A program made the translations under genes and the position numbers. The notes beneath the pieces are model-generated. The model saw only the letters and a list, made by a program, of their open reading frames with translations. It was not told the DNA's origin and ran no database searches. From JACQXX01 sp964639175 (GTDB taxonomy: Bacteria > Acidobacteriota > Blastocatellia > Chloracidobacteriales > Chloracidobacteriaceae): a stretch of DNA of 64,000 nucleotides. Shown piece after piece: positions 24,701 through 33,200 of this stretch. Where the stretch lies: positions 1 to 64,000 of the forward strand of contig CAZXCE010000001.1 of NCBI GenBank assembly GCA_964639175.1, read 5' to 3'. Numbering within the stretch: the first letter of the stretch is position 1; each line of letters begins with the position of its first letter.

Positions 24701-24911
24701 GCTCGGGAAAGGCGAACCCGGCAAGGAAATCCAGCAGCCGATGGCGGTCGTCATCCTGGGCGGCATCGTCACCTCCACCTTTCTCAACATGGTGGTGATC
24801 CCAGCCCTGTTTCTGAAATTCGGGCGGATGAAATCAGCGCCTTCGGAAGCACCCGGAAGAGATGACCGAATTGGCCACGGTGATCTTGTGCCGCACCCGG
24901 ACATTCCCTGA
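21768..24911 (+). CDS. Heavy-metal RND efflux pump, GELVDDAIVDVEN class
   Basis: A 1047-residue RND transporter starting at MLNKIIEWSLGNRLLVMV (21768; an upstream in-frame start at 21711 lacks a ribosome site). Twelve membrane helices are present, with the helix-4 motif AIGELVDDAIVDVEN and the periplasmic GREFLPPFNEGTFNINV. This signature belongs to the HME5-like group, distinct from CzcA and CusA, whose substrate is not well settled. Its closest relative in the window is the pump at 54325. Codon and base composition is much richer in G and C than in the copper regulon that follows, which suggests a separate origin. Confidence 0.88.
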   Translation: MLNKIIEWSLGNRLLVMVAALVLLVYGGVVAFQTQVDVFPDLTAPTVTILTESHGLAPEEVEALVSLPIEAAMNGTAGVFRVRSNSAIGISLVFVEFQFGTDIYRARQLVTEKLQQVRLPAGVSPPALGPISSTMGEIMLISMTSKTTTPMDLRSLADWTVRPRLLGVTGVSQVMIIGGETKQFQVLVDPAKLADYRLSLKEITEAVRAATANAPGGFLERPNEEFLIRGRARIYSLDDLANAVITVRDRVPVLVKNVATVKLGAALKRGDGSFNGHPAVVATIQKQPNANTLEVTHQIETTMASLKPTLPSDVTIDTKAFQQADFIKRAIGNVQRALLEGGILVTVILFLFLWNFRTTFISLTAIPLSLLAAVLAMNYFGLSINTMTLGGLAIAIGELVDDAIVDVENVFRRLKLNARLLRPEPVVRVIFNASSEIRNSIVFATLIIVLVFIPLFSLSGFEGRMFAPLAFAYIISILASLVVALTVTPVLCYYLLTRPELLRHEADSRLVGWLKRHYAWLLDWTLRHPFQIVGASVVMLVAALALTPLMGREFLPPFNEGTFNINVNLPPGTSLAESNRMGKLIEELLHQTPEIFSTTRRTGRAELDEHAAGVNTSELEVVTKEGKRPHAEVMEEIRQNLSRIPGAAVEVGQPISHRIDHLLSGTRAQIAIKVFGPDLATLRSKAEEVRAAMETVPGIVDLLVEPQVGVPQVQINLNRQAAAAVGLSAEGLAETVDTAFNGHLAAQVLEEQRTYDVLVRLDDTARQSVTTISQTLIDVPTGAKVPISQVAEIRTDQGPNTINRENVQRRIIVQANVAQRDLGSVIADVKTAIAGKVSLPQGYYVQYGGQFESQEKAARQILLLSLVSVGGIFLLLYLALQSTRAALLVMANLPLALIGGIVMVFLSGGTLSVASLVGFITLFGIATRNGIMLITHYLHLMQEESVNFREAIVQGSMERLSPILMTALVTGIGLIPLALGKGEPGKEIQQPMAVVILGGIVTSTFLNMVVIPALFLKFGRMKSAPSEAPGRDDRIGHGDLVPHPDIP

Positions 24912-25005
24912 ACCACAATTCCTCCACCGAACACCGGTAGCTCCACATTAAACCGTGGAGGAAGAAACTTTTGAAAAAAGAAAGGTCCATCAGTACTCTG
25001 GTAAC
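24911..25005. repeat. Dispersed intergenic repeat, copy 2
   Basis: Second copy of the element at 10259-10350, sharing CCGGTAGCTCCnCATTAA, CCGTGGAGGAAGAAAC and GGTCCATCAGTACTCT. It begins right at the end of the RND pump gene. It is one of three repeat features in the gene-free interval 24912-25472, with the inverted repeat at 25044-25209 and the transposase remnant after it. Confidence 0.6.
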
Positions 25006-25043
25006 GAACGAAACAGCCGTGATGGAAGCGTGATTCTGATATT

Positions 25044-25209
25044 TTGAAATGGGCTCTCCCACAATTTCGCTGATGTCTTACTTGTAAAACGTTGCTCCAA
25101 AAAGGCTTGTAGATTTTGGTACACTTCTTGATTTTCAAACTATAAGTAGCGTTGAATCAATGATTTACTTGCTAAATTATCAGCGAAATTGCGAGAGAGC
25201 CCATTTCAA
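25044..25209. mobile_element. 166-bp element with 31-bp terminal inverted repeats
   Basis: The arms at 25044-25074 and 25179-25209 are inverted copies matching at 29 of 31 positions (outer sequence TTGAAATGGGCTCTC, inner AATTTCGCTGAT). The 104-bp interior is AT-rich and non-coding. This is the structure of a miniature inverted-repeat element or of two IS ends left after deletion. An 18-bp string just beyond the right arm (25206-25223) is also found at 39-56. Confidence 0.55.
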
Positions 25210-25376
25210 GTTGCCAAAACCACAAGCCATGTTTGATTTGCGCTCTGTATTTCTCAATGGTGACTGGTCTCGCTATTGGACTTTCATCGCTCTCAGGGAG
25301 ATCTTCGGTTGTATGGTGTTTTACCTCAATCGGTCTCTGCTCCAAAAACTGAAAAGAGGCTGCTTGAGTTTTAACT
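25199..25376 (+). pseudogene. C-terminal remnant of a transposase
   Basis: The frame from about 25199 reads ...KPQAMFDLRSVFLNGDWSRYW. Then, after a one-base shift, it reads DFHRSQGDLRLYGVLPQ and continues to a stop at 25374-25376. The combination FDLRS(x)FLN(x)DW(x)xYW followed by RLYG resembles the C-terminal ends of some transposases, though I cannot name the family with certainty. There is no start, no catalytic part, and a frameshift, so it is a fossil. It abuts the inverted-repeat element. Confidence 0.5.
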
Positions 25377-25472
25377 CAAAGTAGCCACGCCCTAAAGATC
25401 TTAGACCGCAAGAAATGTACCATATTTCTCCTCAAAAATAATAATCCCCAGTCAAGCTGAATTACTGAAAAG

Positions 25473-26852
25473 TCAGAGGCTCTGTTCTTCAATGCTGTAC
25501 TTTTGCATTCGATAAATTAACGCACTTCGCGTCAGGTTTAAGTAGCGGGCAGTATGGGTTTGATTCCAATGATGTTTCTCCAGTGCCTGGAGGAGAATTT
25601 CACGTTCTACTTTCTCCAAATCGATCCCTCCTTCTGGTAATTGGATGGTCACTCTCCCAGCAGACGAGGCTTTTTTCATAATGTGTTCTGGGAGATCAAC
25701 CAAAGTCAATGTATCACCATCACTGAGTACAATCATACTTTCAATGGTATTTCTGAGCTCGCGGACGTTACCAGGCCAATTATAAGAGCAAAAGTTACGC
25801 ACAACTTCCTTTTCTACTTTCAACTCTGGCCGACAATAGTGTCTGGCAAGTTCATGTAAAAATAAATCTGCCAGTAATGGTATATCATCCCGTCGTTCAC
25901 GCAATGGAGGCAGATGAATTTGTACTACTTTTAACCGAAAATATAAGTCTTCACGAAACTCGCTATCTTCAATCATTTTTTCTAATGATCGATTGGTCGC
26001 GGCAATGAATCTGATATCAACCCGGCGAGGAGTTGATTCCCCAACCCGATTAAATTCTCCATTTTGTAAAACTCTCAACAGCTTCACTTGAAGTTGGAGA
26101 GGCAGTTCACCAACTTCATCTAAAAAAACCGTCCCACCATTCGCCATATCGAATGATCCTCGAGCATCGAAAATGGCACCTGTAAATGATCCTTTTCGAT
26201 GTCCAAATAGTTCAGATTCGAGGAGTCCTTCAGGAATCGCACCACAATTGATAGTAACAAAGGGTTGGTGATGGCGGCGACTGTTTTGGTGAATCGCTTT
26301 TGCAACCATCTCCTTACCGGTACCGCTTTCCCCAGTGATTAAAACTGTGGCATTCGTTCGAGCTACTTTTTCAACCGTAGCATATACGCGTTGCATACTG
26401 GGTGATGACCCAATCATATTTGATATGGAAAATCGTTCTGTGACAAGCCGCTTCAATGAACGGTTTTCCTGCATCAAATCTTTGTATTGCAATCCTTTAC
26501 TAACAGCAAGAAGTAGCTCTTCGCGATTAAACGGTTTCGTAATGTAGTCATAAGCCCCAAGTTTCATGGCGGTGACTGCAGCCTCAATTGTTCCATGAGC
26601 TGTAATGACAATGACAACTGCTTCATCATTGATGGTTCGAATTCGCTTGAGCAACTCGGTTCCATCCATTCCTGCCATCCGCACATCGGTGATGACGAGA
26701 TCAATTGAATTTTCAGTGTATAGATTGAATGCCTCGGTTCCATCCTTAGCAATCAACACAGAATACCCCGCTTCAGATAAATGATGCTGAAGTACCCGCC
26801 TTAAACTCGCGTCATCATCAACAAGAAGAAGGTTTTTGGGGTTGATTTCCAT
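25473..26852 (-). CDS. NtrC-family sigma-54 response regulator
   Basis: A 459-residue three-domain activator. The N-terminal receiver has phospho-acceptor D54 in LVITDVRMAGMDG. The AAA+ domain has Walker A GESGTGKE, sigma-54 contact loop GSFTGA (usual form GAFTGA), Walker B GTVFLDEVGEL and RFIAATNRSLE. The C-terminal Fis-type helix-turn-helix is HHWNQTHTARYLNLTRSALI. It would bind an upstream enhancer and drive open-complex formation by sigma-54 RNA polymerase. Two excellent sigma-54 promoters with a palindrome between them lie at 44362-44559, making this the likely regulator of the copper genes. It is the last gene of its own regulon's leftward operon. Confidence 0.93.
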   Translation of the reverse strand: MEINPKNLLLVDDDASLRRVLQHHLSEAGYSVLIAKDGTEAFNLYTENSIDLVITDVRMAGMDGTELLKRIRTINDEAVVIVITAHGTIEAAVTAMKLGAYDYITKPFNREELLLAVSKGLQYKDLMQENRSLKRLVTERFSISNMIGSSPSMQRVYATVEKVARTNATVLITGESGTGKEMVAKAIHQNSRRHHQPFVTINCGAIPEGLLESELFGHRKGSFTGAIFDARGSFDMANGGTVFLDEVGELPLQLQVKLLRVLQNGEFNRVGESTPRRVDIRFIAATNRSLEKMIEDSEFREDLYFRLKVVQIHLPPLRERRDDIPLLADLFLHELARHYCRPELKVEKEVVRNFCSYNWPGNVRELRNTIESMIVLSDGDTLTLVDLPEHIMKKASSAGRVTIQLPEGGIDLEKVEREILLQALEKHHWNQTHTARYLNLTRSALIYRMQKYSIEEQSL

Positions 26853-26879
26853 AGAAGTTATACCTCACCACACGACAAA

Positions 26880-28037
26880 CTACATCGGGAATTGAACTCG
26901 AAAGGTAGTCCCTTTTCCAAATGTACTTTCAACCTCAATCTTTCCACCATTTTGGGTGACAAGTCGATGAGAAATCGCTAAGCCCAATCCCGTACCTTTA
27001 TCTTTCGTCGTCAGGAAAGGATTAAATATTTTGGGTTTCAATTCATCAGTCAAGCCAGGACCAGTATCAGTCACGCTGACTTCCAAATATTTTTCAACGA
27101 TGCGGGTTTGAATCGATAGTTCCCCACCATCAGGCATTGCGTCAATCCCATTCAAAACCAGGTTAATGAGAACTTGTTTGATTTGTTCTGAATCCAGGAG
27201 AATAAATGGTAAATTCTCCGTTAAATCAGTCCGAATCAAAACTTTTTGTTGTGATGCCTGTTGTAAGACCAGAAATATCACAGATTGAACCACTTCGTTG
27301 AGAAGGGCTGGGAGTTTTTCAGGAGGCCGTGGTCGGCCAAAATCGAGGAAATCACTCACCAGCCGATTAAGACGCGTGACTTCCGTTTGGATTATATGCA
27401 GGAATTCATATTGAGTATTTGATTTTGGTATCGTGGTTTCTAAAGCCTCAGTCGCACCACGAATTGCCCCCAATGGGTTACGGACTTCATGGACCAGGGC
27501 CAAAGCAAGCTGTCCAACGGTATTCATTCTTTCCGCCAAAACCAGTTGGTCAACTGCTTTTTGAAGATTGCTATACGCCACCTGGAGTTCGGCTGCTGTT
27601 TGGTCACTGCGTGATCGTTGTTTTCGTTCGGAGTTCGCCAAAAACCCTGTCACGATAGCAACAACCTGGAATAAAATCATCTCCGCATACTGATTAAGGG
27701 CGTAGATATGATAATGATGCCAGTGAATATAGACGTGTGGGATATAAACAATAGCACTTCCAATTGATGTGGCGATTCCTCCTTGTAATCCGTACCGATA
27801 AGCTGCATAAATAATTGGTAAATAATACAATCGCTGAAAAACTTCGTGCATTACCAGATATTCGGTGCTGGTGGCAAAGTGAAGCGCGGTGATAAGTGTG
27901 ATGCTCAACCCAATAAAATATGCACCTCTTTGGTTTTTTTGAATTTCGGAATTCAGTTTTTTATCCAATGGTGATCCCTCTGTTATAAAATCCCCTTCAG
28001 TTTTTTTCTTGAACTCTGGATTGGATGTTTTTTTCAT
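26880..28037 (-). CDS. NtrB-like membrane sensor histidine kinase
   Basis: A 385-residue kinase. Residues about 40-130 contain four or five hydrophobic segments with very short loops (ITLITALHFATSTEYLV, YYLPIIYAAYRYG, IATSIGSAIVYIPHVYIHW). A coiled linker and the H-box LALVHEVRNPLGAIRG follow, then N-box LVLNGIDAMPDGG, G1 VTDTGPGL and G2 TTKDKGTGLGLAIS. His residues in the membrane part (HVYIHWHHYHIY) could take part in metal sensing, which is inference. Its start overlaps the preceding gene by 41 bp, with AAGGA correctly spaced. It should phosphorylate the regulator encoded 27 bp downstream. Confidence 0.92.
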   Translation of the reverse strand: MKKTSNPEFKKKTEGDFITEGSPLDKKLNSEIQKNQRGAYFIGLSITLITALHFATSTEYLVMHEVFQRLYYLPIIYAAYRYGLQGGIATSIGSAIVYIPHVYIHWHHYHIYALNQYAEMILFQVVAIVTGFLANSERKQRSRSDQTAAELQVAYSNLQKAVDQLVLAERMNTVGQLALALVHEVRNPLGAIRGATEALETTIPKSNTQYEFLHIIQTEVTRLNRLVSDFLDFGRPRPPEKLPALLNEVVQSVIFLVLQQASQQKVLIRTDLTENLPFILLDSEQIKQVLINLVLNGIDAMPDGGELSIQTRIVEKYLEVSVTDTGPGLTDELKPKIFNPFLTTKDKGTGLGLAISHRLVTQNGGKIEVESTFGKGTTFRVQFPM

Positions 28038-28764
28038 TGGACATTCCTTGTTTTACCTTTGATGGGTACTTACTTGGGTAAATATGCTCCCAAAGATATT
28101 CACTTGCTGCCAGAGGAAAATCTTCCTTTAGTTGAAAATTGTAGGCTCGTGTAGGTCCTCCAAATTGATCTTCATAACTGGTTAGTGAAAGTGAGTAACG
28201 TGTTGGGTGGCTAAAATCTTGAATATCAGAAAATTTCCATAAGCGTGAGCTGTTTGGTTGCCTCAACGATTCGTACAGGATGTGGTGGCTAAAGATTTTA
28301 AGTACTCCCTCACACCCGCCAAACAAGTGCAAATGCTTGACGGGAACACTAAAGGCAGGTAATTCACCAGAGGAGGGAAAAATACTTGTTACCAGTAGAC
28401 GACTGGTTTTTTCTTCAAGAAAGGCACTCATTTCAGAAGTAATTGTCTTGTTTAGCAAATGGAATCTGAAAATTCTGTCGCGTCCAAGCAACCTTCTTTG
28501 ATCTTCATAGGTTGCCAACTCAATCTCTGTTGGTGAGGCGATTTTAATTTGCCAGAGATCCATAAATAACCACCTACGAGCATCTTTCTTTTCTTTTGGG
28601 TCAGATGTACGGTATTCAATACCCTGTGATGAAATGATAAGGGTACCTCGTCGGTTTTTGAGCGTGTGTATATGCTCAACAGGAAACTCAAAATGTGCCT
28701 CCTGAGCCTGGATTGGCCAGGTAAGAAATAAATGTGTAACGATCAAGAAAATCCACTTTTTCAT
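27997..28764 (-). CDS. Exported protein with two similar repeats
   Basis: A 255-residue protein with a signal peptide (WIFLIVTHLFLTWPIQAQ). It contains two related halves of about 100 residues: VEHIHTLKNRRGTLIISSQGIEYRT... and VKHLHLFGGCEGVLKIFSHHILYES..., each followed by W-x-x-x-D-I/L and Y-E-D-Q motifs (ATYEDQRRLLG and TSYEDQFGGP). Each half resembles a PH-like beta barrel. I do not recognise a named family. It lies one base after the lytic transglycosylase gene and overlaps the sensor kinase gene, so it might modulate kinase input from the periplasm; this is inference. Confidence 0.75.
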   Translation of the reverse strand: MKKWIFLIVTHLFLTWPIQAQEAHFEFPVEHIHTLKNRRGTLIISSQGIEYRTSDPKEKKDARRWLFMDLWQIKIASPTEIELATYEDQRRLLGRDRIFRFHLLNKTITSEMSAFLEEKTSRLLVTSIFPSSGELPAFSVPVKHLHLFGGCEGVLKIFSHHILYESLRQPNSSRLWKFSDIQDFSHPTRYSLSLTSYEDQFGGPTRAYNFQLKEDFPLAASEYLWEHIYPSKYPSKVKQGMSNEKNIQSRVQEKN

Positions 28765-28765
28765 A

Positions 28766-29833
28766 TTACCTACCTTTCTTCAGGTTTCTTTTTTTAATTG
28801 CTGGCGTGGTGTAGGTGGGTCCAATTGGAGAAAAACTGGTTGCTCCAAGTACTTCTTTTCCGAGAGTGATGGCACCCAACACAGATGGAACATAGTTTGC
28901 CGTCTCGCGTGGCAACAGACCACGCTCTCTCATCAACCAGAAATCTTTGATTCCAGTGCGTTTCATGATACGGAGGACACGATGTTCTCCAGTGTTGTAA
29001 GCCGCCAATGCCAGATGCCAGTCACCAAAAAGTTGATATAAATCTCGTAAGTACCTGGCAGCCGCCCGAGTCGATTTCTCTGGATCGTGGCGTTCGTCAA
29101 GTTTGCCGACTTGTCTCAATCCGTAACGCTCCCCTGTGGTTTGAATAAATTGCCAGATTCCTTCAGCACCTGCGCCAGATCGGGCATAGGGATTATAGGC
29201 ACTCTCTATCAAACCGACAAAAATCAACTCTTCTGGAATACCTTCCTCCCGGAAAATCTGGCGCATCATGGTTTCGTACCCTTTCAGTCGAGAGAGAGCA
29301 ACTTTGAGGGTGGTAGAACCTTGACCTTTGAAATAAGAAACCACCTGGATGATTGGCCATTGACGAAGGCCAACGCCTCCAATGACTGGTTGAGGAACTG
29401 CAGCTATAACTCTTTTTAATTCACTAACGTGGCGGGAGAGTTCGAGGAAATAGCTGTGAATATTCGGTTCGTAGAATGCATCTTCATCTGCTTCAATCAG
29501 AATTTGTTGCCCCTTTTTAAAAGCCACCTCAGCCGCTTCGTGTTTGCCCTGTTGAAGAAAGACCTCACCATCCTTGAAAGAGGCTTGCGCCTGTATGAGC
29601 AACTTTGAAAGTTGTGCTTTTCGGGTCACTTTCTGATTGAGATTTTCCAGCATGACTTCAACCGAAGGGGGGAAACCGGTTTGAGTGATCTGGATGGGAG
29701 GTTGATCTGTTGTGGGGTGTTCTTGCCGCAATTGGGCCTGACACCCCGCCGATCCCCACAAAATCAGAAGACACGAGGTTATGATCTGATAGCCACAAAG
29801 TGAAGAAGCAAAATTTTTTTCAAGGTATTTCAT
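28766..29833 (-). CDS. Lytic transglycosylase (SLT/MltD-like), lipoprotein
   Basis: A 355-residue protein with a probable lipoprotein signal (LILWGSAGC). A helical central part is followed by a family-1 lytic transglycosylase domain: EGIPEELIFVGLIESAYNPYARS (catalytic Glu), then GAEGIWQFIQTTGERYGL and ALAAYNTGEHRVLR. It cleaves the glycan strands of peptidoglycan. Within a copper-efflux operon it could open the wall for the tripartite CusCBA complex or the outer-membrane cytochrome-barrel protein. The start overlaps the previous gene's stop (29830-29833). Confidence 0.9.
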   Translation of the reverse strand: MKYLEKNFASSLCGYQIITSCLLILWGSAGCQAQLRQEHPTTDQPPIQITQTGFPPSVEVMLENLNQKVTRKAQLSKLLIQAQASFKDGEVFLQQGKHEAAEVAFKKGQQILIEADEDAFYEPNIHSYFLELSRHVSELKRVIAAVPQPVIGGVGLRQWPIIQVVSYFKGQGSTTLKVALSRLKGYETMMRQIFREEGIPEELIFVGLIESAYNPYARSGAGAEGIWQFIQTTGERYGLRQVGKLDERHDPEKSTRAAARYLRDLYQLFGDWHLALAAYNTGEHRVLRIMKRTGIKDFWLMRERGLLPRETANYVPSVLGAITLGKEVLGATSFSPIGPTYTTPAIKKRNLKKGR

Positions 29834-30276
29834 AAGACTTCATTCAACTGAGCGGCCTGTCTGCGTAAATTACCTGCCATTTCCTGGATATGCTCCAAAG
29901 AGGCATGAGCACACTTGCCTTCCGTTGTGTTGAGACTATCTTCAATATGTGTTAATGCCGTCATCAGTGAATTTTTCAGCAAGAGAACCCTGTGAACCTG
30001 TCGTAACGCTTCACCTGGTGCGGTATACAAAGCGGCTCGGGATCGAATTACATCCTCATCAAACAACAGGAGTGTGTGTTTGAGTTCCTGAATATGGCTT
30101 AAACACCCAGTCCTATGAGAAAAGGCTTTTTCTGGCAGTGGTTTGGAGCAACAGCACTTTCCACCCTGGTGTTTATCAAGATCACAGCAATCGCACGTTG
30201 GTGGAAGCTGAGCCAGCTCATCGGCTAACTTCAGCGCATCGAAATAAATATCTTGCAATTGATGAAACAATCCCAT
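29830..30276 (-). CDS. Cytosolic Cys-cluster protein
   Basis: A 148-residue protein starting at ATG 30276 (GGGGGAATT upstream). It has no signal peptide. An N-terminal helix is followed by a cysteine cluster CDCCDLDKHQGGKCCCSK (C28, C30, C31, C41-C43) and later C58, then three or four amphipathic helices to the end. The cluster resembles a thiol metal-binding site and would suit cytosolic Cu(I) buffering or delivery. The helical part may mediate binding to CusA or the ATPase. No named family recognised; it lies between cusA and the lytic transglycosylase gene. Confidence 0.75.
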   Translation of the reverse strand: MGLFHQLQDIYFDALKLADELAQLPPTCDCCDLDKHQGGKCCCSKPLPEKAFSHRTGCLSHIQELKHTLLLFDEDVIRSRAALYTAPGEALRQVHRVLLLKNSLMTALTHIEDSLNTTEGKCAHASLEHIQEMAGNLRRQAAQLNEVL

Positions 30277-30294
30277 AATTCCCCCTTCAAGCAG

Positions 30295-33200
30295 TCAGGT
30301 TGCGATGGATGTTGGAACAGGCGACTGATCCGAAGGCTGACTATCCGGTGTTTCCTTACGAACATAGAAATACCAGCGCCAAACTTCATAAATCGCTGGA
30401 TAGACGATGAGTTCCATAATAAACGAAGTGAAAATTCCTCCAATCATTGGAGCCGCAATACGTTTCATTACATCTGCTCCGCTGCCTGTGGCCCACATAA
30501 TTGGAACCAATCCCATGAACATTACCGCTACGGTCATAAACTTCGGACGGAGTCGTTTGACAGCTCCTTCAACAATGGCATGGCGCAGATGTTCTTTCGT
30601 GTGCATCAAGCCCCTGGCTTTTTGATCGTAATAGGCGATATCTAAATAGAGCAGCATAAAGACACCCGTTTCAGCATCTACACCCATTAAGGCAATTAAG
30701 CCAACCCAAACGGCAATGCTCAAATTGTAGTCCAGCAAGTACAAAAACCAGATGGCACCAACTGCTGAGAATGGCACGGCCAGAAAAATAATAATGGTCT
30801 TGGCGACTGAACGAGTATTGAAATACAACAACATGGCGATGATGAAGAGCGTCACGGGCACGACGAGCATCAATTTTTCCTCTACCCGTTGCATACTTTC
30901 GTATTGACCACTCCAGACCAACGTGTATCCGGGAGGCATTTGAACTTTCTCACGCACGGCTTTTTTGGCATCCTTGACGTACCCACCAACATCACGTCCA
31001 GAAATATCAACGTAGACGTAGCCACTTAACCGCCCATTTTCATCCCGAATCATCCCAGGACCTGAAATCAATTTAATATCAGCAATTTGGGCCATTGGTA
31101 TTTGGGCTCCATTCATGGTTGGGACCAGAGTACGTCCCAACCGATCTATAGTGCTTCGATAGTCACGCAGGTAGCGCACGTTGACTGGATATCGTTCGCG
31201 TCCTTCAACCGTTGTCGTAATGTTTTCACCTCCAATGGCTGACATAATCACCATTTCGGCTTGTCCAACCGACAACCCATAGCGGGCAAGTTCTTCCCGC
31301 TTTAAATTGAAGTCCAGAAAATATCCACCAGCGGTTCGTTCGGCAAAAACACTGGTTGTACCAGGAACTTCTTTGACAACAGCTTCAATATGTTGCCCAA
31401 TTTCTTCGATTTTGTTTAAGTTTGGGCCAAGAACTTTGATTCCAATTGGAGTGCGAACTCCAGTCGTCAGCATATCAATGCGGGCTTTGATCGGCATCGT
31501 CCAGGCATTCACGGTTCCTGGGATTTGCAAGGTTTCATTGAGCCCTCCAGGACCATAGATCAATTCCTGAGTGCTTTTGTGGTCAGGCCAGGCTCGGCGA
31601 AGCCAATCCTGTAACCAGGTTGGTGCCCAGTCGGAATACCAGCGCGGTATTTTGGGCCATTCAGAGGGTGGTTTAAGCACAATGACGGTTTCCATCATAG
31701 AAAAAGGGGCCGGATCGGTTGCGGTTTCCGCACGCCCTGCTTTGCCATGCACACTTTGCACTTCTGGAAACGACTTGATGAGTTTGTCTTGGACCTGGAG
31801 AAGTTTTTGGGCCTCAGTCACGGAAATGCCTGGAAGCATGGTGGGCATATAGAGCAGTGAGCCTTCGTCCAAAGCTGGCATGAATTCTGATCCCAACCGA
31901 AAATAGATCGGTACTGTGAGTACTACAATCAATACCGCCGATACGATAGTCATCCATTGATGACGAAGCACAAACTTCACCACTGGGTGATATATCCGCA
32001 TAAGCGGACGGCTGATGGGATGAGTATCCTCGCTGTGAATGGTCCCTATAAAAATCCCGTTCACCAGGCCACACAGCCAACGTGGACGAAAGCTGAAATG
32101 ATCCATGCGGGTGAACATCAACCGGATCGCCGGGTCCAGTGTAATCGCCAGCACCGCCGCGATGACCATGGAAAATGTTTTAGTATAGGCCAGGGGTTTA
32201 AAGAGTCGCCCTTCCTGGGCTTCCAAAGCAAAGACTGGAATAAAACTAACAGCGATCACGAGCAGGGCAAAGAAGCTGGGGCCGCCGACTTCCTTCACGG
32301 CACTTATGACGACGGTATGGAAATCCCCTGGGCGTCCATCAGCCTGCCAGTGTTCCAATTTTTTGTGGGTTTGCTCCACCACGACAATCGCCGCATCTAC
32401 CATTGCACCAATGGCGATGGCGATACCGCCCAGCGACATGATGTTGGCAGTGAGTTCCATCTGCTGCATCGGAATAAAGGCAATGACGATGGCTACGGGG
32501 ATGGTAATGATAGGAATAATGGCGCTAGGAATGTGCCAGAGAAAAATTAAAATCACCAGACTGACGATGATGAGTTCCTCGATGAGCGTGCCTTTCAATG
32601 TTTCAATGGATCGCTCAATGAGCTCTGACCGATCATAGGTAGCGACAATTTTCACCCCGGGTGGAAGGCTCGGCTCGATATCGGCCAATTTTGATTTGAC
32701 GCGATCAATGACCTTGAGAGCATTTTCCCCAACTCGCATGATCACAATGGCGCCGACTGCTTCTCCCCGTCCATTGTGTTCTCCAACGCCGCGCCGAATA
32801 TCGGGTCCCAAGACTACCGTACCCAGGCTTTTTATCAGGATGGGTGTTCCGGTTTCAGGATTGGTTCCGACAACAATGTTTTCAATATCAGCCACCGAGC
32901 GAATGTAGCCACGACCGCGAACCATGTATTCCCGCCCCGAGAACTCTATCAAGCGCCCACCGATATCATTATTGCCCTCCCGAATGGTTTCAATCACTTT
33001 ATCAATCGGGATTTTGTATCCGAGCAATGAGTTGGGATCGAGATTGATTTGGTACTGGCGAACAAATCCACCTAACGGAGCAACTTCAGCCACCCCTGGA
33101 ACGGATTGCAATTCATACCGCAAATGCCAATCTTGAAGTGAGCGCAGTTCCGCCAGATTGTGTTTTCCAGTTTCATCAACCAACACGTATTGATACACCC

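Noticed and set aside
25160..25384. A 74-codon gene
   Set aside because: It is the frameshifted tail of a transposase with no proper start; reported as a pseudogene.
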